The notes under the pieces were generated by a model. It was not told the origin of the DNA, searched no databases, and saw only the letters and a list, made by a program, of their open reading frames with translations. From JAWWPG01 sp038232255 (GTDB taxonomy: Bacteria; Actinomycetota; Actinomycetes; Propionibacteriales; Nocardioidaceae), in assembly GCA_038232255.1 (NCBI GenBank), contig JBBSIF010000024.1, forward strand, positions 1-27,070: DNA of 27,070 bases, in the 5' to 3' direction. A program made the translations under genes and the position numbers. How positions within the stretch are numbered: the stretch's first letter is position 1; each line of letters opens with the position of its first letter. Below, in pieces: positions 1-8,047 of the stretch.

Positions 1-37
1 CGGTGCGGCAACGCAACGCCGACGTGCAACGCCTACG

Positions 38-511
38 TCAGACGACGAAGTAGGGCGACCCCTCACGCGCTCGGGCGTGCTCGAGACGACGCTGGTGAGT
101 GTCCTTGAGGACCGGAAGCGCGTCAGCGGCGAACCAGCCGACCGCGGTGTTCTCGTCGTCGGCCGCACGAGCGTCACCGCTCACGTAGGCGCACCGGAAG
201 GTCAGGTCGAGGAACTGCACCTGGTCGCCGTTGCTGAAGATGACCATCGGATCGCCGGCCCAGAACGAGCTCAGCCGCTCCACTCGAGCCTCCACCCCCG
301 TCTCCTCACAGATCTCTCGCAGCACAGCCTGAGCGGGCTGCTCGCCCGGCTCGAGGATGCCGCTGACCAGGCCCCAACGCCCGGTCTCGGCCCGCTGGGC
401 GAGAAGCAGCTCTCCAGCCTCGTTGAACACGACGGCGGTGACGCCGGACAGCCACAGGGGCGCGTGACCGACGTACTTGCGTAGCTCGAGGATGAAGTCG
501 GGCGTCGGCAC
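38..511 (-). CDS. Nudix hydrolase
   Basis: A 157-residue protein of the Nudix superfamily, which hydrolyses nucleoside diphosphates linked to another moiety; the substrate cannot be told. The Nudix box is complete at residues 51-73: G51, E57, R65-E66, E69-E70 and G72-V73 fit GX5EX7REUXEEXGU exactly. The N-terminal part (about 5-22) resembles actinobacterial NUDIX proteins annotated as pyrophosphohydrolases. I chose the GTG at 511 because the longer frame runs back into the upstream gene, whose stop is at 520-522; GTG lies 8 nt after that stop, with a weak purine stretch (GAGAAAG) before it. It is probably cotranscribed with the secreted BNR protein upstream. No residue of the box is missing, so it should be active. 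Confidence 0.9.
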   Translation of the reverse strand: MPTPDFILELRKYVGHAPLWLSGVTAVVFNEAGELLLAQRAETGRWGLVSGILEPGEQPAQAVLREICEETGVEARVERLSSFWAGDPMVIFSNGDQVQFLDLTFRCAYVSGDARAADDENTAVGWFAADALPVLKDTHQRRLEHARAREGSPYFVV

Positions 512-519
512 CGGCTTTC

Positions 520-1632
520 TCAGTGCCTGAGCACGGACACCCGCCCGTCGGTCCCCGATCCCCAGCAGGCGCCGTCGCGGGTGCACGAGATGGCGTCGTA
601 CCTGGCGTCGTCGAAGTGGTACCAGCGCGCCCCGCCACTGCGGCTGAGGTCGCTGCCGGTGGGGCCGACGGCGACGACGAGCTTCGTCGAGCCCACGAAG
701 TCGACACCCGAGCGGTAGCCCGCCACCGGTCGGCCGCTGCGGATCCACGTCCTGCCGCCGTCGTACGACGTGGCCGCGGCGTGCGCTCCGGCACCGGGCT
801 TCAGGAAGTCGCCGCCGACGGCGACGCCGTGCAGCGAGCCCCGGAAGGCGATCGAGTAGATACCGGCCGTCGACCCGCTGCGAATCGGCGTCTTTGTCAC
901 GGTCCAGGTGTGGCCGGCGTCGTAGGTGTGGAAGACCCGTGGGTGGTTCCCACCCGACGCCATCCAGAACTGGTGCTGGGGGCCGGCGACGATGCAGGTG
1001 CCAGAGGCAGCGAAGGCGAACTCTCCCGGCAGGGCCATCGGCATGCGGTCGGGTATCAGCAGGTGCCAGCTCTGGCCCCGGTCGTGCGAGATCACGAGCC
1101 GGAAGTGGCCGTTGACGGGGTCGCTCATCGCCAGCCCGGTCCCGTCGGACGAGAAGGCCATGCAGTCGTAGAAGGCGCTGCGGTTGCGGTTCATGAAGGT
1201 TCGGGTCCAGGAAGCGCCGCCGTCGTTGGTGGTGAAGATCCCGGAGCTCTTGCCCGGGCCGATCGACAGCGCGACCGCGTGCTGGGCGTCGAACGCCTCG
1301 ATGTCGCGAAGCGCCAGCCCCGCGGCCGCGCGCGGCGACACGTCCTTCCAGATCGCGCCGCCGTCCGTCGTGCGGAGGACGGTGCCGGTCTCGCCGCTCA
1401 CCCAGGCGACCGCTCTGCTGACGGCCGCCACGCCACGGAACTCGTCGGTGCTGCCGGTCGCGGTCGTGCGCCAGCTGACGGGGACGCCAGGCGTGTCGGT
1501 CGCCGCACGGGAGGGGCCGGTTGCGGCCGTCTCACCGGTGTCGACGGACCGGGCGACGGCTTGGGTGGGCAGGACGAGGGTGGCGAAGAGGACAGCGGCG
1601 CCGGCAGCGGCGGCATAGCGAGGGATGACCAT
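520..1632 (-). CDS. Secreted BNR/Asp-box repeat protein (Ycf48-like fold)
   Basis: A 370-residue exported protein. Residues 1-28 form a signal peptide (Arg near the start, an Ala/Val/Leu core, then QAVA as likely cleavage site). The remainder carries at least five Asp-box motifs of the type S/T-x-D-x-G-x-x-W: TTDGGAIW, TNDGGASW, SHDRGQSW, TYDAGHTW and SYDGGRTW. These mark a beta-propeller of the sialidase/VPS10/Ycf48 class. Bacterial members are often labelled photosystem II assembly factor or oxidoreductase by distant similarity; nothing here is photosynthetic and no catalytic sialidase residues are evident, so function is unknown. It has a good promoter with almost no 5' leader and is followed by the Nudix gene. 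Confidence 0.85.
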   Translation of the reverse strand: MVIPRYAAAAGAAVLFATLVLPTQAVARSVDTGETAATGPSRAATDTPGVPVSWRTTATGSTDEFRGVAAVSRAVAWVSGETGTVLRTTDGGAIWKDVSPRAAAGLALRDIEAFDAQHAVALSIGPGKSSGIFTTNDGGASWTRTFMNRNRSAFYDCMAFSSDGTGLAMSDPVNGHFRLVISHDRGQSWHLLIPDRMPMALPGEFAFAASGTCIVAGPQHQFWMASGGNHPRVFHTYDAGHTWTVTKTPIRSGSTAGIYSIAFRGSLHGVAVGGDFLKPGAGAHAAATSYDGGRTWIRSGRPVAGYRSGVDFVGSTKLVVAVGPTGSDLSRSGGARWYHFDDARYDAISCTRDGACWGSGTDGRVSVLRH

Positions 1633-1638
1633 AGGCAG

Positions 1639-1668
1639 ACACTAGGGAACCCGGGGCCCACTGGGCAA
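1639..1668 (-). promoter_or_regulatory. Promoter of the BNR-repeat gene, likely leaderless
   Basis: On the minus strand a TTGCCC -35 (1668-1663) is followed after 18 nt by a TAGTGT -10 (1644-1639), and the ATG at 1632 begins 6 nt later. Transcription would start at or beside the ATG. No Shine-Dalgarno sequence is present, consistent with a leaderless mRNA. Confidence 0.6.
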
Positions 1669-1713
1669 TGCCCCTGGGCGGCCTGAGCCGTCGCTCGGGG
1701 GAGGATGTCCACC

Positions 1714-2448
1714 ATGCCCGGTGCCGGCTCCGCGTTCCTGCGCGGGAGCCCGACATCCCGCGCCGGCACCGTGGCGTCTGCCGTCCTGGTGCTGCACGGC
1801 GGTCGTGAGCTCAGCACCCAGGCGACGGCGCCGAGGCAGGCCGCGGTCGTGCGCATGCTGGACATGTACGTCGGCCTGCGGCGCCACAGCAGGGGCGCCG
1901 CCGTCTACCTGCTGCGCTACCGCCTGCGCGGCTGGAACGCCGACCCTGGCGGGGCGTCAGAGCCGGCCCCGGTTGTCGATGTCCGCTGGGCGCTCGCCGA
2001 GATCGCCGGTCGCCACGGCGATGTGCCGGTGGCGCTGCTCGGACACTCGATGGGTGGGCGGACGGCCGTCGCCGTGGCGGACGATCCCCGGGTCGTCGGC
2101 GTGTGCGCGCTCGCACCGTGGCTGCCCGGCGGCGAACCCCTCCCGGCCGTGCGCGCCGACCAGCGCTTCGTGATCGCGCACGGCACGGCCGACCGTACGA
2201 CGTCAGCGGCGGGCAGCCTGAGCTACGCGCAGCGGCTGCGCGACCACGGTGCGTCCGTGGCGCGCCTGGAGCTGACCGGTGGACGGCACGCCCTGCTCGA
2301 GAGTGCCCGACTGTGGCACCGGCTCGCCGTCGACGTGTCACTGGGACTCACCGGAGACGGAGCACTGCCGGCGGGGGTGGCGAGAGCGCTCACCGAGCCG
2401 AGCGCCAGCAGCCTGCGGCTCCCGATGGAGTTCGCGTGGACGCGCTGA
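1714..2448 (+). CDS. Alpha/beta hydrolase (dienelactone-hydrolase-like)
   Basis: A 244-residue cytoplasmic alpha/beta-hydrolase-fold protein. The oxyanion HGG is at 28-30, the nucleophile elbow GHSMGG puts the serine at 112, the acid is probably Asp160 in HGTADR, and the histidine is His192 in GGRHALL. The triad is therefore complete. Substrate is unknown; the fold covers esterases, lipases and dienelactone hydrolases. An upstream ATG at 1705 is in frame, but the ribosome site GGGGGAGG (1697-1704) abuts it directly, whereas it lies 9 nt before the ATG at 1714, so the latter is the start. The gene diverges from the BNR gene and converges on cdsA with only 18 bp between stops. Confidence 0.88.
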   Translation: MPGAGSAFLRGSPTSRAGTVASAVLVLHGGRELSTQATAPRQAAVVRMLDMYVGLRRHSRGAAVYLLRYRLRGWNADPGGASEPAPVVDVRWALAEIAGRHGDVPVALLGHSMGGRTAVAVADDPRVVGVCALAPWLPGGEPLPAVRADQRFVIAHGTADRTTSAAGSLSYAQRLRDHGASVARLELTGGRHALLESARLWHRLAVDVSLGLTGDGALPAGVARALTEPSASSLRLPMEFAWTR

Positions 2449-2466
2449 CGACGGGAACGTGAACCG

Positions 2467-3330
2467 TCACACCGCCGGCAGGACGAACGTCAGCACCAGC
2501 CACACCACGCCCACGCTGGCCAGCAGCGAGTCCAGCCGGTCCATGATCCCCCCGTGGCTGGGCAGGATGCTGCTCATGTCCTTGACCCCGAGGTCGCGCT
2601 TGATCAGCGACTCGGCGAGGTCGCCCAGCGTCGCGGCGACGACGACCAGCAGTCCCAGCAGGAGCCCGACCCACCACGGGCCGTCGAGCAGGGTCTGCAC
2701 GCACACGATTCCCGCCAGAGCGCAGGCGAGGGCGGAGCCGGCGAAGCCCTCCCACGTCTTCTTGGGGCTGATGGAGGGCGCGAGCCGGTGCCGGCCGACG
2801 ACGACGCCGACGGCGTACCCTCCGATGTCGGAGGCAACGGTGACGACCACGAACGTGACGACCCGGCCGACACCGTCGTCGCCGGCGAGCAGCAGTGCCA
2901 CGAAGGCGGCGAGGAACGGCGCGTAGAACAGGCAGAAGACGGTCGCGGTGACGTCGCGGACGAAGCCGTCCTGCCCGCCCGACATCCGCCACAGGGTGCA
3001 GCCGAGTGCAGTGGCTGCGAAGACGACGAGCAGGAGCCGGGTGCCGCCGTAGTAGGCGCCGGCGATCATCGCCGTTGATCCGAGCACCATCAACGGCAGC
3101 GGCGTGCGGGTGCCCCGTCCCGACAGCGCCGTCGACAGCTCCCACAACCCGGTCCCGATCGCCGCCGCGACGACGACGAGGAACAGCGGCTTGTAGACGA
3201 CCAGGGACGCGATGATGACAGCGCCGAGAGCTGCGCCGACGACGATGGCAACCGGCAGGTTGCGGCCTGCTCCTCCGGGCGTGCGGGCGGTGGCGCCGTC
3301 GATGGCTGTCCCTGTCGTCTCGGCCGTCAT
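2467..3330 (-). CDS. cdsA: Phosphatidate cytidylyltransferase
   Basis: CDP-diacylglycerol synthase, making CDP-diacylglycerol from phosphatidate and CTP in the membrane, the branch point for phospholipids. The 287 residues match the family length and contain about eight hydrophobic segments. The family signature is at 241-267: SLIKRD, then KD, then SHGG and DRLD. SDIGGY (167-172) lies at the conserved Asp-containing helix. It is the last gene of rpsB-tsf-pyrH-frr-cdsA; the frr stop and the cdsA ATG are 4 nt apart, implying translational coupling. In many actinobacteria rlmN and dxr follow here, but a convergent hydrolase gene ends the cluster instead. The N-terminal 24 residues are polar and poorly conserved. 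Confidence 0.97.
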   Translation of the reverse strand: MTAETTGTAIDGATARTPGGAGRNLPVAIVVGAALGAVIIASLVVYKPLFLVVVAAAIGTGLWELSTALSGRGTRTPLPLMVLGSTAMIAGAYYGGTRLLLVVFAATALGCTLWRMSGGQDGFVRDVTATVFCLFYAPFLAAFVALLLAGDDGVGRVVTFVVVTVASDIGGYAVGVVVGRHRLAPSISPKKTWEGFAGSALACALAGIVCVQTLLDGPWWVGLLLGLLVVVAATLGDLAESLIKRDLGVKDMSSILPSHGGIMDRLDSLLASVGVVWLVLTFVLPAV

Positions 3331-3334
3331 CGGG

Positions 3335-3892
3335 TCAGACCGCGAGAAGCTCGGCTTCCTTGTGCTTCAGCACGTCGTCGATGGCCTCCACGTGCTGCTT
3401 GGTCAGGCCGTCCAGCCGCTTCTCGGCACCCGTCACGTCGTCCTCGCTGAGGTCGCCGTCCTTCAGCGCACGGTCGAGCTGCTGTTTCGCGTGGCGGCGG
3501 ATGTTGCGCACGCTGACCTTGGCGTCCTCCGCCTTCGTCCTGGCCAGCTTGACGTAGTCGCGGCGGCGCTCCTCGGTCAGCTCCGGCATCACGACGCGCA
3601 ACGAGTCGCCGTTGTTCGTCGGGTTCACTCCGAGGTCGGAGTCCCGGATGGCCCTCTCGATGCCGCCGAGGGCCTGGCGGTCGTAGGCGTGGATGGTGAC
3701 GGTGCGTGGCTCTGGGTTGGTGAAGGACGCCAGCTGCTGGATGGGTGTCGGTGTGCCGTAGTAGTCGGCGGTGAGCTTCGCGAACATCGCGGGGTGCGCG
3801 CGGCCGGTGCGGATCGTGGCGAAGTCGTCCTTGGCCACCTCGACGGTCTTGCGCATCTTCTGGTCGGCGTCGCGCAGCGTCTCGTCGATCAT
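3335..3892 (-). CDS. frr: Ribosome recycling factor
   Basis: Splits the post-termination ribosome together with EF-G. The length of 185 residues is exactly typical. The protein starts MIDETLRDADQKM and contains the conserved IRTGRAHPAMF (27-37), the YGTPTPIQQLA beta segment of domain II, NPTNNGDSLRV, and the C-terminal three-helix bundle with LTEERR and VRNIRR. The ATG at 3892 is preceded by GAGGA at a normal spacing. It sits 18 nt after the pyrH stop and 4 nt before cdsA, in the usual actinobacterial order. No anomaly seen. Confidence 0.98.
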   Translation of the reverse strand: MIDETLRDADQKMRKTVEVAKDDFATIRTGRAHPAMFAKLTADYYGTPTPIQQLASFTNPEPRTVTIHAYDRQALGGIERAIRDSDLGVNPTNNGDSLRVVMPELTEERRRDYVKLARTKAEDAKVSVRNIRRHAKQQLDRALKDGDLSEDDVTGAEKRLDGLTKQHVEAIDDVLKHKEAELLAV

Positions 3893-3910
3893 CTGGTCCT
3901 CACGATCGTC

Positions 3911-4723
3911 CTAGGCTCCCGTCGTCGTACGCCGCTTCGACCCTCCGCGCCGTACGGGCTCACTCATCGTGACAGCCACGTCGTTGCCGACGTACGTGCC
4001 GATCTTCTCACCCTGCACCAGCCTGACGATGGCGCCCTCGTCCTGCATCCCGAAGACGACCATCGGCAGCGAGTTCTCCATGCAGAGGGCGAACGCGGTC
4101 GCGTCGGCCACCCGCAAGCCACGCTGCAGCGCCTCGCTGTAGCTCAAGGTGTCGAGCTTCATCGCCGTCGGGTCCAGGCGCGGGTCCGCCGTGTAGACGC
4201 CGTCGACGCCGTTCTTGCCGATGAGCACGACGTCGCACTTCGTCTCCAGGGCACGCTGCGCGGCGACCGTGTCGGTGGAGAAGAACGGCATCCCGGCTCC
4301 GGCGCCGAAGATGACCACGCGGCCCTTCTCGAGGTGCCGGATCGCGCGGCGGGGGATGTACGGCTCGGCGACCTGGCCCATCGTGATCGCCGTCTGGACA
4401 CGCGTCTCGATGCCCTGCTTCTCGCAGAAGTCCTGCAGCGCCAGGCAGTTCATGACGATGCCGAGCATTCCCATGTAGTCGGCGCGGGCCCGGTCCATCC
4501 CGTGCTGCTGCAGCTCGGCGCCGCGAAAGAAGTTGCCGCCGCCGAGGACGATCGCGAGCTGCGTGCCGGTCTTGACGACCTCGGCGACCTGCTTGGCGGT
4601 CGTGTGGACGACATCGGGGTCGACGCCCACCCGGCCGCCCCCGAACACCTCCCCGGAGAGCTTGAGCAGCACCCTCTTGTACGGCGAAGGCGCCGGTTCA
4701 CGGGTACGCGACTGTGGTTCCAC
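3911..4723 (-). CDS. pyrH: UMP kinase
   Basis: Phosphorylates UMP to UDP with ATP; a hexameric amino-acid-kinase-fold enzyme of pyrimidine nucleotide synthesis. The 270 residues include the ATP-binding KLSGE near 21-25, the GGGNFFRG glycine-rich loop, the GTP/UTP-responsive central region, the FGAGAGMPFFSTDT phosphate loop, and GKNGVDGVYTADPR near the adenine site. It is longer than the roughly 240-residue E. coli enzyme because of polar extensions: about 14 residues at the start and a basic, Thr-rich C-terminus. Start is GTG at 4723, with GAGGAGG just upstream. A 52-nt gap separates it from tsf. Confidence 0.97.
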   Translation of the reverse strand: MEPQSRTREPAPSPYKRVLLKLSGEVFGGGRVGVDPDVVHTTAKQVAEVVKTGTQLAIVLGGGNFFRGAELQQHGMDRARADYMGMLGIVMNCLALQDFCEKQGIETRVQTAITMGQVAEPYIPRRAIRHLEKGRVVIFGAGAGMPFFSTDTVAAQRALETKCDVVLIGKNGVDGVYTADPRLDPTAMKLDTLSYSEALQRGLRVADATAFALCMENSLPMVVFGMQDEGAIVRLVQGEKIGTYVGNDVAVTMSEPVRRGGSKRRTTTGA

Positions 4724-4775
4724 GGGGCCTCCTCAGCAGCGGCGGATCAGGTGTCGGACGGCGGCCGCCGGCGAC

Positions 4776-5591
4776 TCATTCCGTGCCGACCTCGAAGCGG
4801 GCGAACCGCGTGACGGTGACGCCTGCCTCGTCGAGCACGGCCTTGACGGTCTTCTTGGGCTCCTGGACGGACGCCTGCTCCAGCAGGACGTGGTCCTTGA
4901 AGAAGCCGTTGACCCGGCCGTCGACGATGCGCGAGAGCGCCTGCTCCGGCTTGCCCGACTCACGAGCGGTCGCCTCCGCGATCTCCCGCTCCTTGTCGAC
5001 GATCTCGGCCGGGACGTCGTCGCGGGACACGTAGCGAGGGCGCATCGCGGCGATCTGCATCGCTGCCGAGCGAGCCGCCTCGGCGTTGTCGCCCTCGAAC
5101 GAGACGATCACGCCGACGGCGTGTGGGAGGTCGCTGGAGCGGCGATGCAGGTACGTCGCGACCGGGCCGTCGAAGTAGGCGACCCGGCCCAGCCCGATCT
5201 TCTCGCCGATCACGCCGGCGAGCTCGAGCACAGCCTGCTCGACCGTCTTCCCACTGGGCAGGGAGACGGTCTTGAGCGTCTCGGCATCCGCCGCCTCGGC
5301 CTGCTCGGCCGCGGTGACGATCTCGTTCGCGAGCGCCACGAAGCTGTCGGACTTCGCGACGAAGTCGGTCTCGGAGTTGAGCTCGACGAGGGCACCTCCC
5401 GAGCTCACCACCAGGCCGGCCGACGCGGTCCGCTCGGCGCGCTTGTCGACCTTGCTCTTGCTCTTGACGCGCAGGACCTCGATGGCCTTGTCGAAGTCGC
5501 CGCTGGCTTCCTCGAGGGCGTGCTTGGAGTCCATCATCCCGGCACCGGTGGCGTCACGGAGCTTCTTGACGTCTGCTGCGGTGATTGTCAT
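4776..5591 (-). CDS. tsf: Elongation factor Ts
   Basis: Nucleotide exchange factor for EF-Tu. At 271 residues it has the usual actinobacterial length. The N-terminal UBA-like domain begins MTITAADVKKLRDATGAGMM, followed by the DSKHALEEA signature. LNSETDFVAKSDSF is the TDFVAK motif that contacts EF-Tu and displaces Mg2+. The dimerisation and C-terminal subdomains follow, ending with RFEVGTE. The ATG is 6 nt after the rpsB stop and lacks a strong ribosome site, so its translation probably depends on coupling to rpsB. Confidence 0.98.
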   Translation of the reverse strand: MTITAADVKKLRDATGAGMMDSKHALEEASGDFDKAIEVLRVKSKSKVDKRAERTASAGLVVSSGGALVELNSETDFVAKSDSFVALANEIVTAAEQAEAADAETLKTVSLPSGKTVEQAVLELAGVIGEKIGLGRVAYFDGPVATYLHRRSSDLPHAVGVIVSFEGDNAEAARSAAMQIAAMRPRYVSRDDVPAEIVDKEREIAEATARESGKPEQALSRIVDGRVNGFFKDHVLLEQASVQEPKKTVKAVLDEAGVTVTRFARFEVGTE

Positions 5592-5597
5592 ATGGAG

Positions 5598-6926
5598 TCA
5601 GTCCGTTCGGTCTGCGTCGTCGGTCGAGGGGGTGTCTGCGGTGGCGGCCACAGACGGAGCCTCCGCCGTTGCCGGCGAGCGCTCGGCGGCAGCAGCGTCG
5701 GGCTCCGTCGCCGGCTCGGCAGCGGAAGCCTCGGACTCGGGCGCCGGCTCGGCAGCAGCGTCGGGGTCCGTCGCCGGCTCGGCAGCGGAGGCATTCGCCT
5801 CCGGCTCGGCCTCGCTCCCGGTGGCGTCGGAGTTCGCCGAGTCCGACTGCGCGGCGAGCACGCCGCCCGCCACGGCGGCGACCGCCTTGGTCGCCAGGGC
5901 CGTGAGCCGCCCGGTCACCGAGACCTCCGCGTCACCCGCTGGAGCAGCTGCTGCCTCCGGCACGGCCGCCTGGTCGTCGTACGACTCGGGAGCGGGTGCC
6001 GCGCCGGTGGGTGCCTCGCTGGTGGGTGCCTCGGTAGGAGAGGTCTCGGTGACGGGTGCCTCGTCAGCCGGTGCCTCCGTCACGGTCTCGGCGCTCGGGC
6101 CTGAGGCCGGAGCATCCGCGACCACGCCGACGGGGACGGCGCCGGACTCACTCGTGAGCAGCTCGCGTTCCCACTCGGCCAGCGGCTCCTCGGCACCCAG
6201 CTCCTCGCCCGGTGCCTCGTCACCGCTCTTGATGCCCGCGCGCGCCATCAGCCCGTCGGCCACAGCGTCGGCGACCACGCGGGTCAGCAGCGTCACCGAA
6301 CGGATGGCGTCGTCGTTGCCGGGAATCGGGAAGTCCACGACGTCGGGGTCGCAGTTGCTGTCCAGGATCGCGACGACGGGGATGCCCAGCTTGCGCGCCT
6401 CGTTGACGGCCAGGTGCTCCTTGTTGGTGTCCACGATCCACACCGCGGCGGGGACCCTGGCCATGTCGCGGATTCCGCCGAGCGTCCGGTCGAGCTTGTC
6501 CTTCTCCCGGCGCATGTGCAGGAGCTCCTTCTTCGTGCGGCCGGCGCCGGCCACGTCGTCGAAGTCGATCTCCTCGAGCTCTTTGAGCCGCTGGATGCGC
6601 TGGTGGACGGTCTGGAAGTTCGTCAGCATCCCGCCCAGCCAGCGCTGGCTGACGAACGGCATCCCGACGCGCTTCGCCTGCTCCTCGATCGCCTCCTGGG
6701 CCTGCTTCTTGGTGCCGACGAACAGCACGCTCCCGCCCGACGCCACCGCACCGCGGATGAAGGCGTAGCCGCGGTCGATGTAGGCGAGGGACTGCTGCAG
6801 GTCGATGATGTAGATGCCGTTGCGCTCGGTCATGATGAATCGCTTCATCTTCGGGTTCCAGCGACGGGTCTGGTGCCCGAAGTGGACTCCGCTCTCGAGC
6901 AGCTGGCGCATGGACACGACGGCCAT
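5598..6926 (-). CDS. rpsB: Ribosomal protein S2 with long acidic tail
   Basis: 30S protein S2, needed for S1-dependent and start-site events on the small subunit. Residues 1-232 are a normal S2: MRQLLESGVHFGHQ, the RWNPKM signature, GTKKQAQ, QRWLGGMLTNF, and GIPVVAILDSNCDPD. EPLAEWERELL (247-257) is an element I associate with actinobacterial S2. After it comes a tail of about 185 residues rich in Ala, Glu, Pro, Ser and Thr, giving 442 residues in all, against about 240 in E. coli and roughly 280-330 in relatives. A hydrophobic island (about 339-359) interrupts the tail, and two imperfect copies of a 13-14 residue block lie near 379-392 and 400-413. Start is ATG at 6926, with GGGAGGAA upstream; the open frame extends further back without start support. 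Confidence 0.96.
   Translation of the reverse strand: MAVVSMRQLLESGVHFGHQTRRWNPKMKRFIMTERNGIYIIDLQQSLAYIDRGYAFIRGAVASGGSVLFVGTKKQAQEAIEEQAKRVGMPFVSQRWLGGMLTNFQTVHQRIQRLKELEEIDFDDVAGAGRTKKELLHMRREKDKLDRTLGGIRDMARVPAAVWIVDTNKEHLAVNEARKLGIPVVAILDSNCDPDVVDFPIPGNDDAIRSVTLLTRVVADAVADGLMARAGIKSGDEAPGEELGAEEPLAEWERELLTSESGAVPVGVVADAPASGPSAETVTEAPADEAPVTETSPTEAPTSEAPTGAAPAPESYDDQAAVPEAAAAPAGDAEVSVTGRLTALATKAVAAVAGGVLAAQSDSANSDATGSEAEPEANASAAEPATDPDAAAEPAPESEASAAEPATEPDAAAAERSPATAEAPSVAATADTPSTDDADRTD
5689..5792. repeat. Imperfect in-frame direct repeat in the rpsB tail
   Basis: Two 41-bp copies at 5689-5729 and 5752-5792 differ at two positions and are offset by 63 bp (21 codons). They encode the repeated block around AAEPAT-x-PDAAA in the C-terminal tail of S2. 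The offset keeps the reading frame, consistent with tandem duplication inside the tail. Confidence 0.8.
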
Positions 6927-7161
6927 GGCGTTCCTCCCTGGGTGCTCTGCGGGAGCACCAGTCCTGCGGCTCCCGCGGGCGCCGCGTTGCGGTTGACGTC
7001 CCGACGCCATCTCGGCGATGCCGGCGAGACCCTGACGCTCACGCGCGTGCCGCTCGCCGTCGACCCGAGGGGCCTTCCGGCGAGACCACGGCACACGCCC
7101 GCAGCGCTGCTGCGGAAGGTGGGCGTGCGAAGTCGGCTCGGTTGAACGAGCCGCTGGCCTC
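6927..7161 (-). promoter_or_regulatory. Structured 5' leader of rpsB
   Basis: About 230 nt between the predicted start of transcription and the rpsB ATG. Stem-loops visible in the minus-strand RNA are: a 7-bp stem with a 5-nt loop at 6941-6959, ending a few nucleotides before the Shine-Dalgarno site; an outer 7-bp stem (7094-7100 with 7121-7127) enclosing a smaller GCAGC/GCTGC hairpin; and a 7-bp stem with a 6-nt loop at 7134-7153, at the very 5' end. Leader-mediated autoregulation of rpsB-tsf by S2 is known in E. coli; that this leader does the same is inference. Confidence 0.45.
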
Positions 7162-7167
7162 AGTGTA
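7162..7167 (-). promoter_or_regulatory. Candidate -10 box for rpsB
   Basis: TACACT on the minus strand in the only gene-free region upstream of rpsB. No convincing -35 hexamer lies 16-18 nt further up. The rest of the gap to the M23 gene (7168-7396) holds no ORF or repeat that I can support. Confidence 0.35.
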
Positions 7168-7396
7168 GGGCACCCCCGACAAGGGACGGAAACTCGCGCG
7201 AACTCTCCTGAAGGTGCGCGGAGCGGGGGCCGAAGACCCCGGCGACTCCAGTCTTGCGGCCCCGTCCTGACCGGCTGTGCGGCACCGGCTCGGCACCCCG
7301 CGGCCGTCATGCACAGCATCGCTGCTGGCGGAGCCAGGTCCACAGGTCGCGTCGGTGGGGCCGGTACCTGAGGATGCCGGCGCCGATGCTGGCCTC

Positions 7397-8047
7397 ATGG
7401 TCGCGATGAGAGTGTGCCGAGCCCTGGTTGCCGGCCTTGTCTGGGTTCTCGTGATGGGTGCGTCGGGCGCTGCCGTCGATGGGAGCCGCGCCGGGCACTC
7501 CTCGTGGAGGTGGCCGCTCGAGCCGGTGCCGTCCGTGCTCCGCTCCTTCGAGCGGCCCACCTCTCCCTACGGCTCGGGGCACCGCGGAGTGGATCTCGCC
7601 GGCGACGTCGGGCAGCAGGTTCTCGCCATCGGCGACGGCATCGTGTCCTTCGCCGGGCCGGTCGCCGGCCGAGGCGTCGTCGTGGTCGACCACGGCGGGC
7701 TACGGTCGACCTACGAGCCTGTCACGGCGGGGGTGCCGGTCGGGACGGCCGTCTCCGCCGGGCAGGTGGTGGGCTTCCTGCAGCTGCTGCACTCACACTG
7801 TCTTCCCGAGGCCTGCCTGCACCTCGGCGTACGGCGCGGGGACGCCTACCTGGACCCGTTGAGCCTGCTGGGCGCCCGGCCCATCCGTCTCAAGCCACTC
7901 GACGGCCTCGTCGACGGGTCGCGTCCGTCGGTGGCGGCCGACGGTGCCGAGCCGCCGCGCGGCCAGCGGAGCCCCGTGCAGCTCATGCCCTTCGCCGGGG
8001 CCCCCGGCGCGACGATCGGCCTGGCGGCAGGTCAGGCGCGTGGATGA
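7397..8047 (+). CDS. Secreted M23-family peptidase
   Basis: A 216-residue exported protein related to LytM/lysostaphin-type zinc endopeptidases that cut peptide cross-bridges in peptidoglycan. Residues 1-26 are a signal peptide (Arg5 and Arg8, a hydrophobic core, then GAA). The M23 core runs from about 50 to 165. HRGVDL gives zinc ligands His62 and Asp66, and LHLGV gives His142. Position 140, where the usual HxH motif has its first histidine, is Cys, and a further Cys135 lies nearby (HSHCLPEACLH). Activity is therefore plausible but uncertain. Start could be ATG 7397 or 7406; GATGCT six nt before 7397 may be a -10. It overlaps xerC convergently by 16 bp. Confidence 0.88.
   Translation: MVAMRVCRALVAGLVWVLVMGASGAAVDGSRAGHSSWRWPLEPVPSVLRSFERPTSPYGSGHRGVDLAGDVGQQVLAIGDGIVSFAGPVAGRGVVVVDHGGLRSTYEPVTAGVPVGTAVSAGQVVGFLQLLHSHCLPEACLHLGVRRGDAYLDPLSLLGARPIRLKPLDGLVDGSRPSVAADGAEPPRGQRSPVQLMPFAGAPGATIGLAAGQARG

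Noticed and set aside
1..37. Repeated GCAACGC in the first 37 bases
   Set aside because: Too short and too close to the window edge to support a feature.
520..1632. Photosystem II assembly factor (Ycf48) annotation
   Set aside because: The similarity is only to the Asp-box propeller fold; nothing photosynthetic is present.
3212..6104. Plus-strand open frames of more than 500 codons opposite pyrH, tsf and rpsB
   Set aside because: They are antisense to well-identified genes, have no recognisable domains, and are rich in Arg, Gly and Val as expected from G/C-rich third positions on the other strand.
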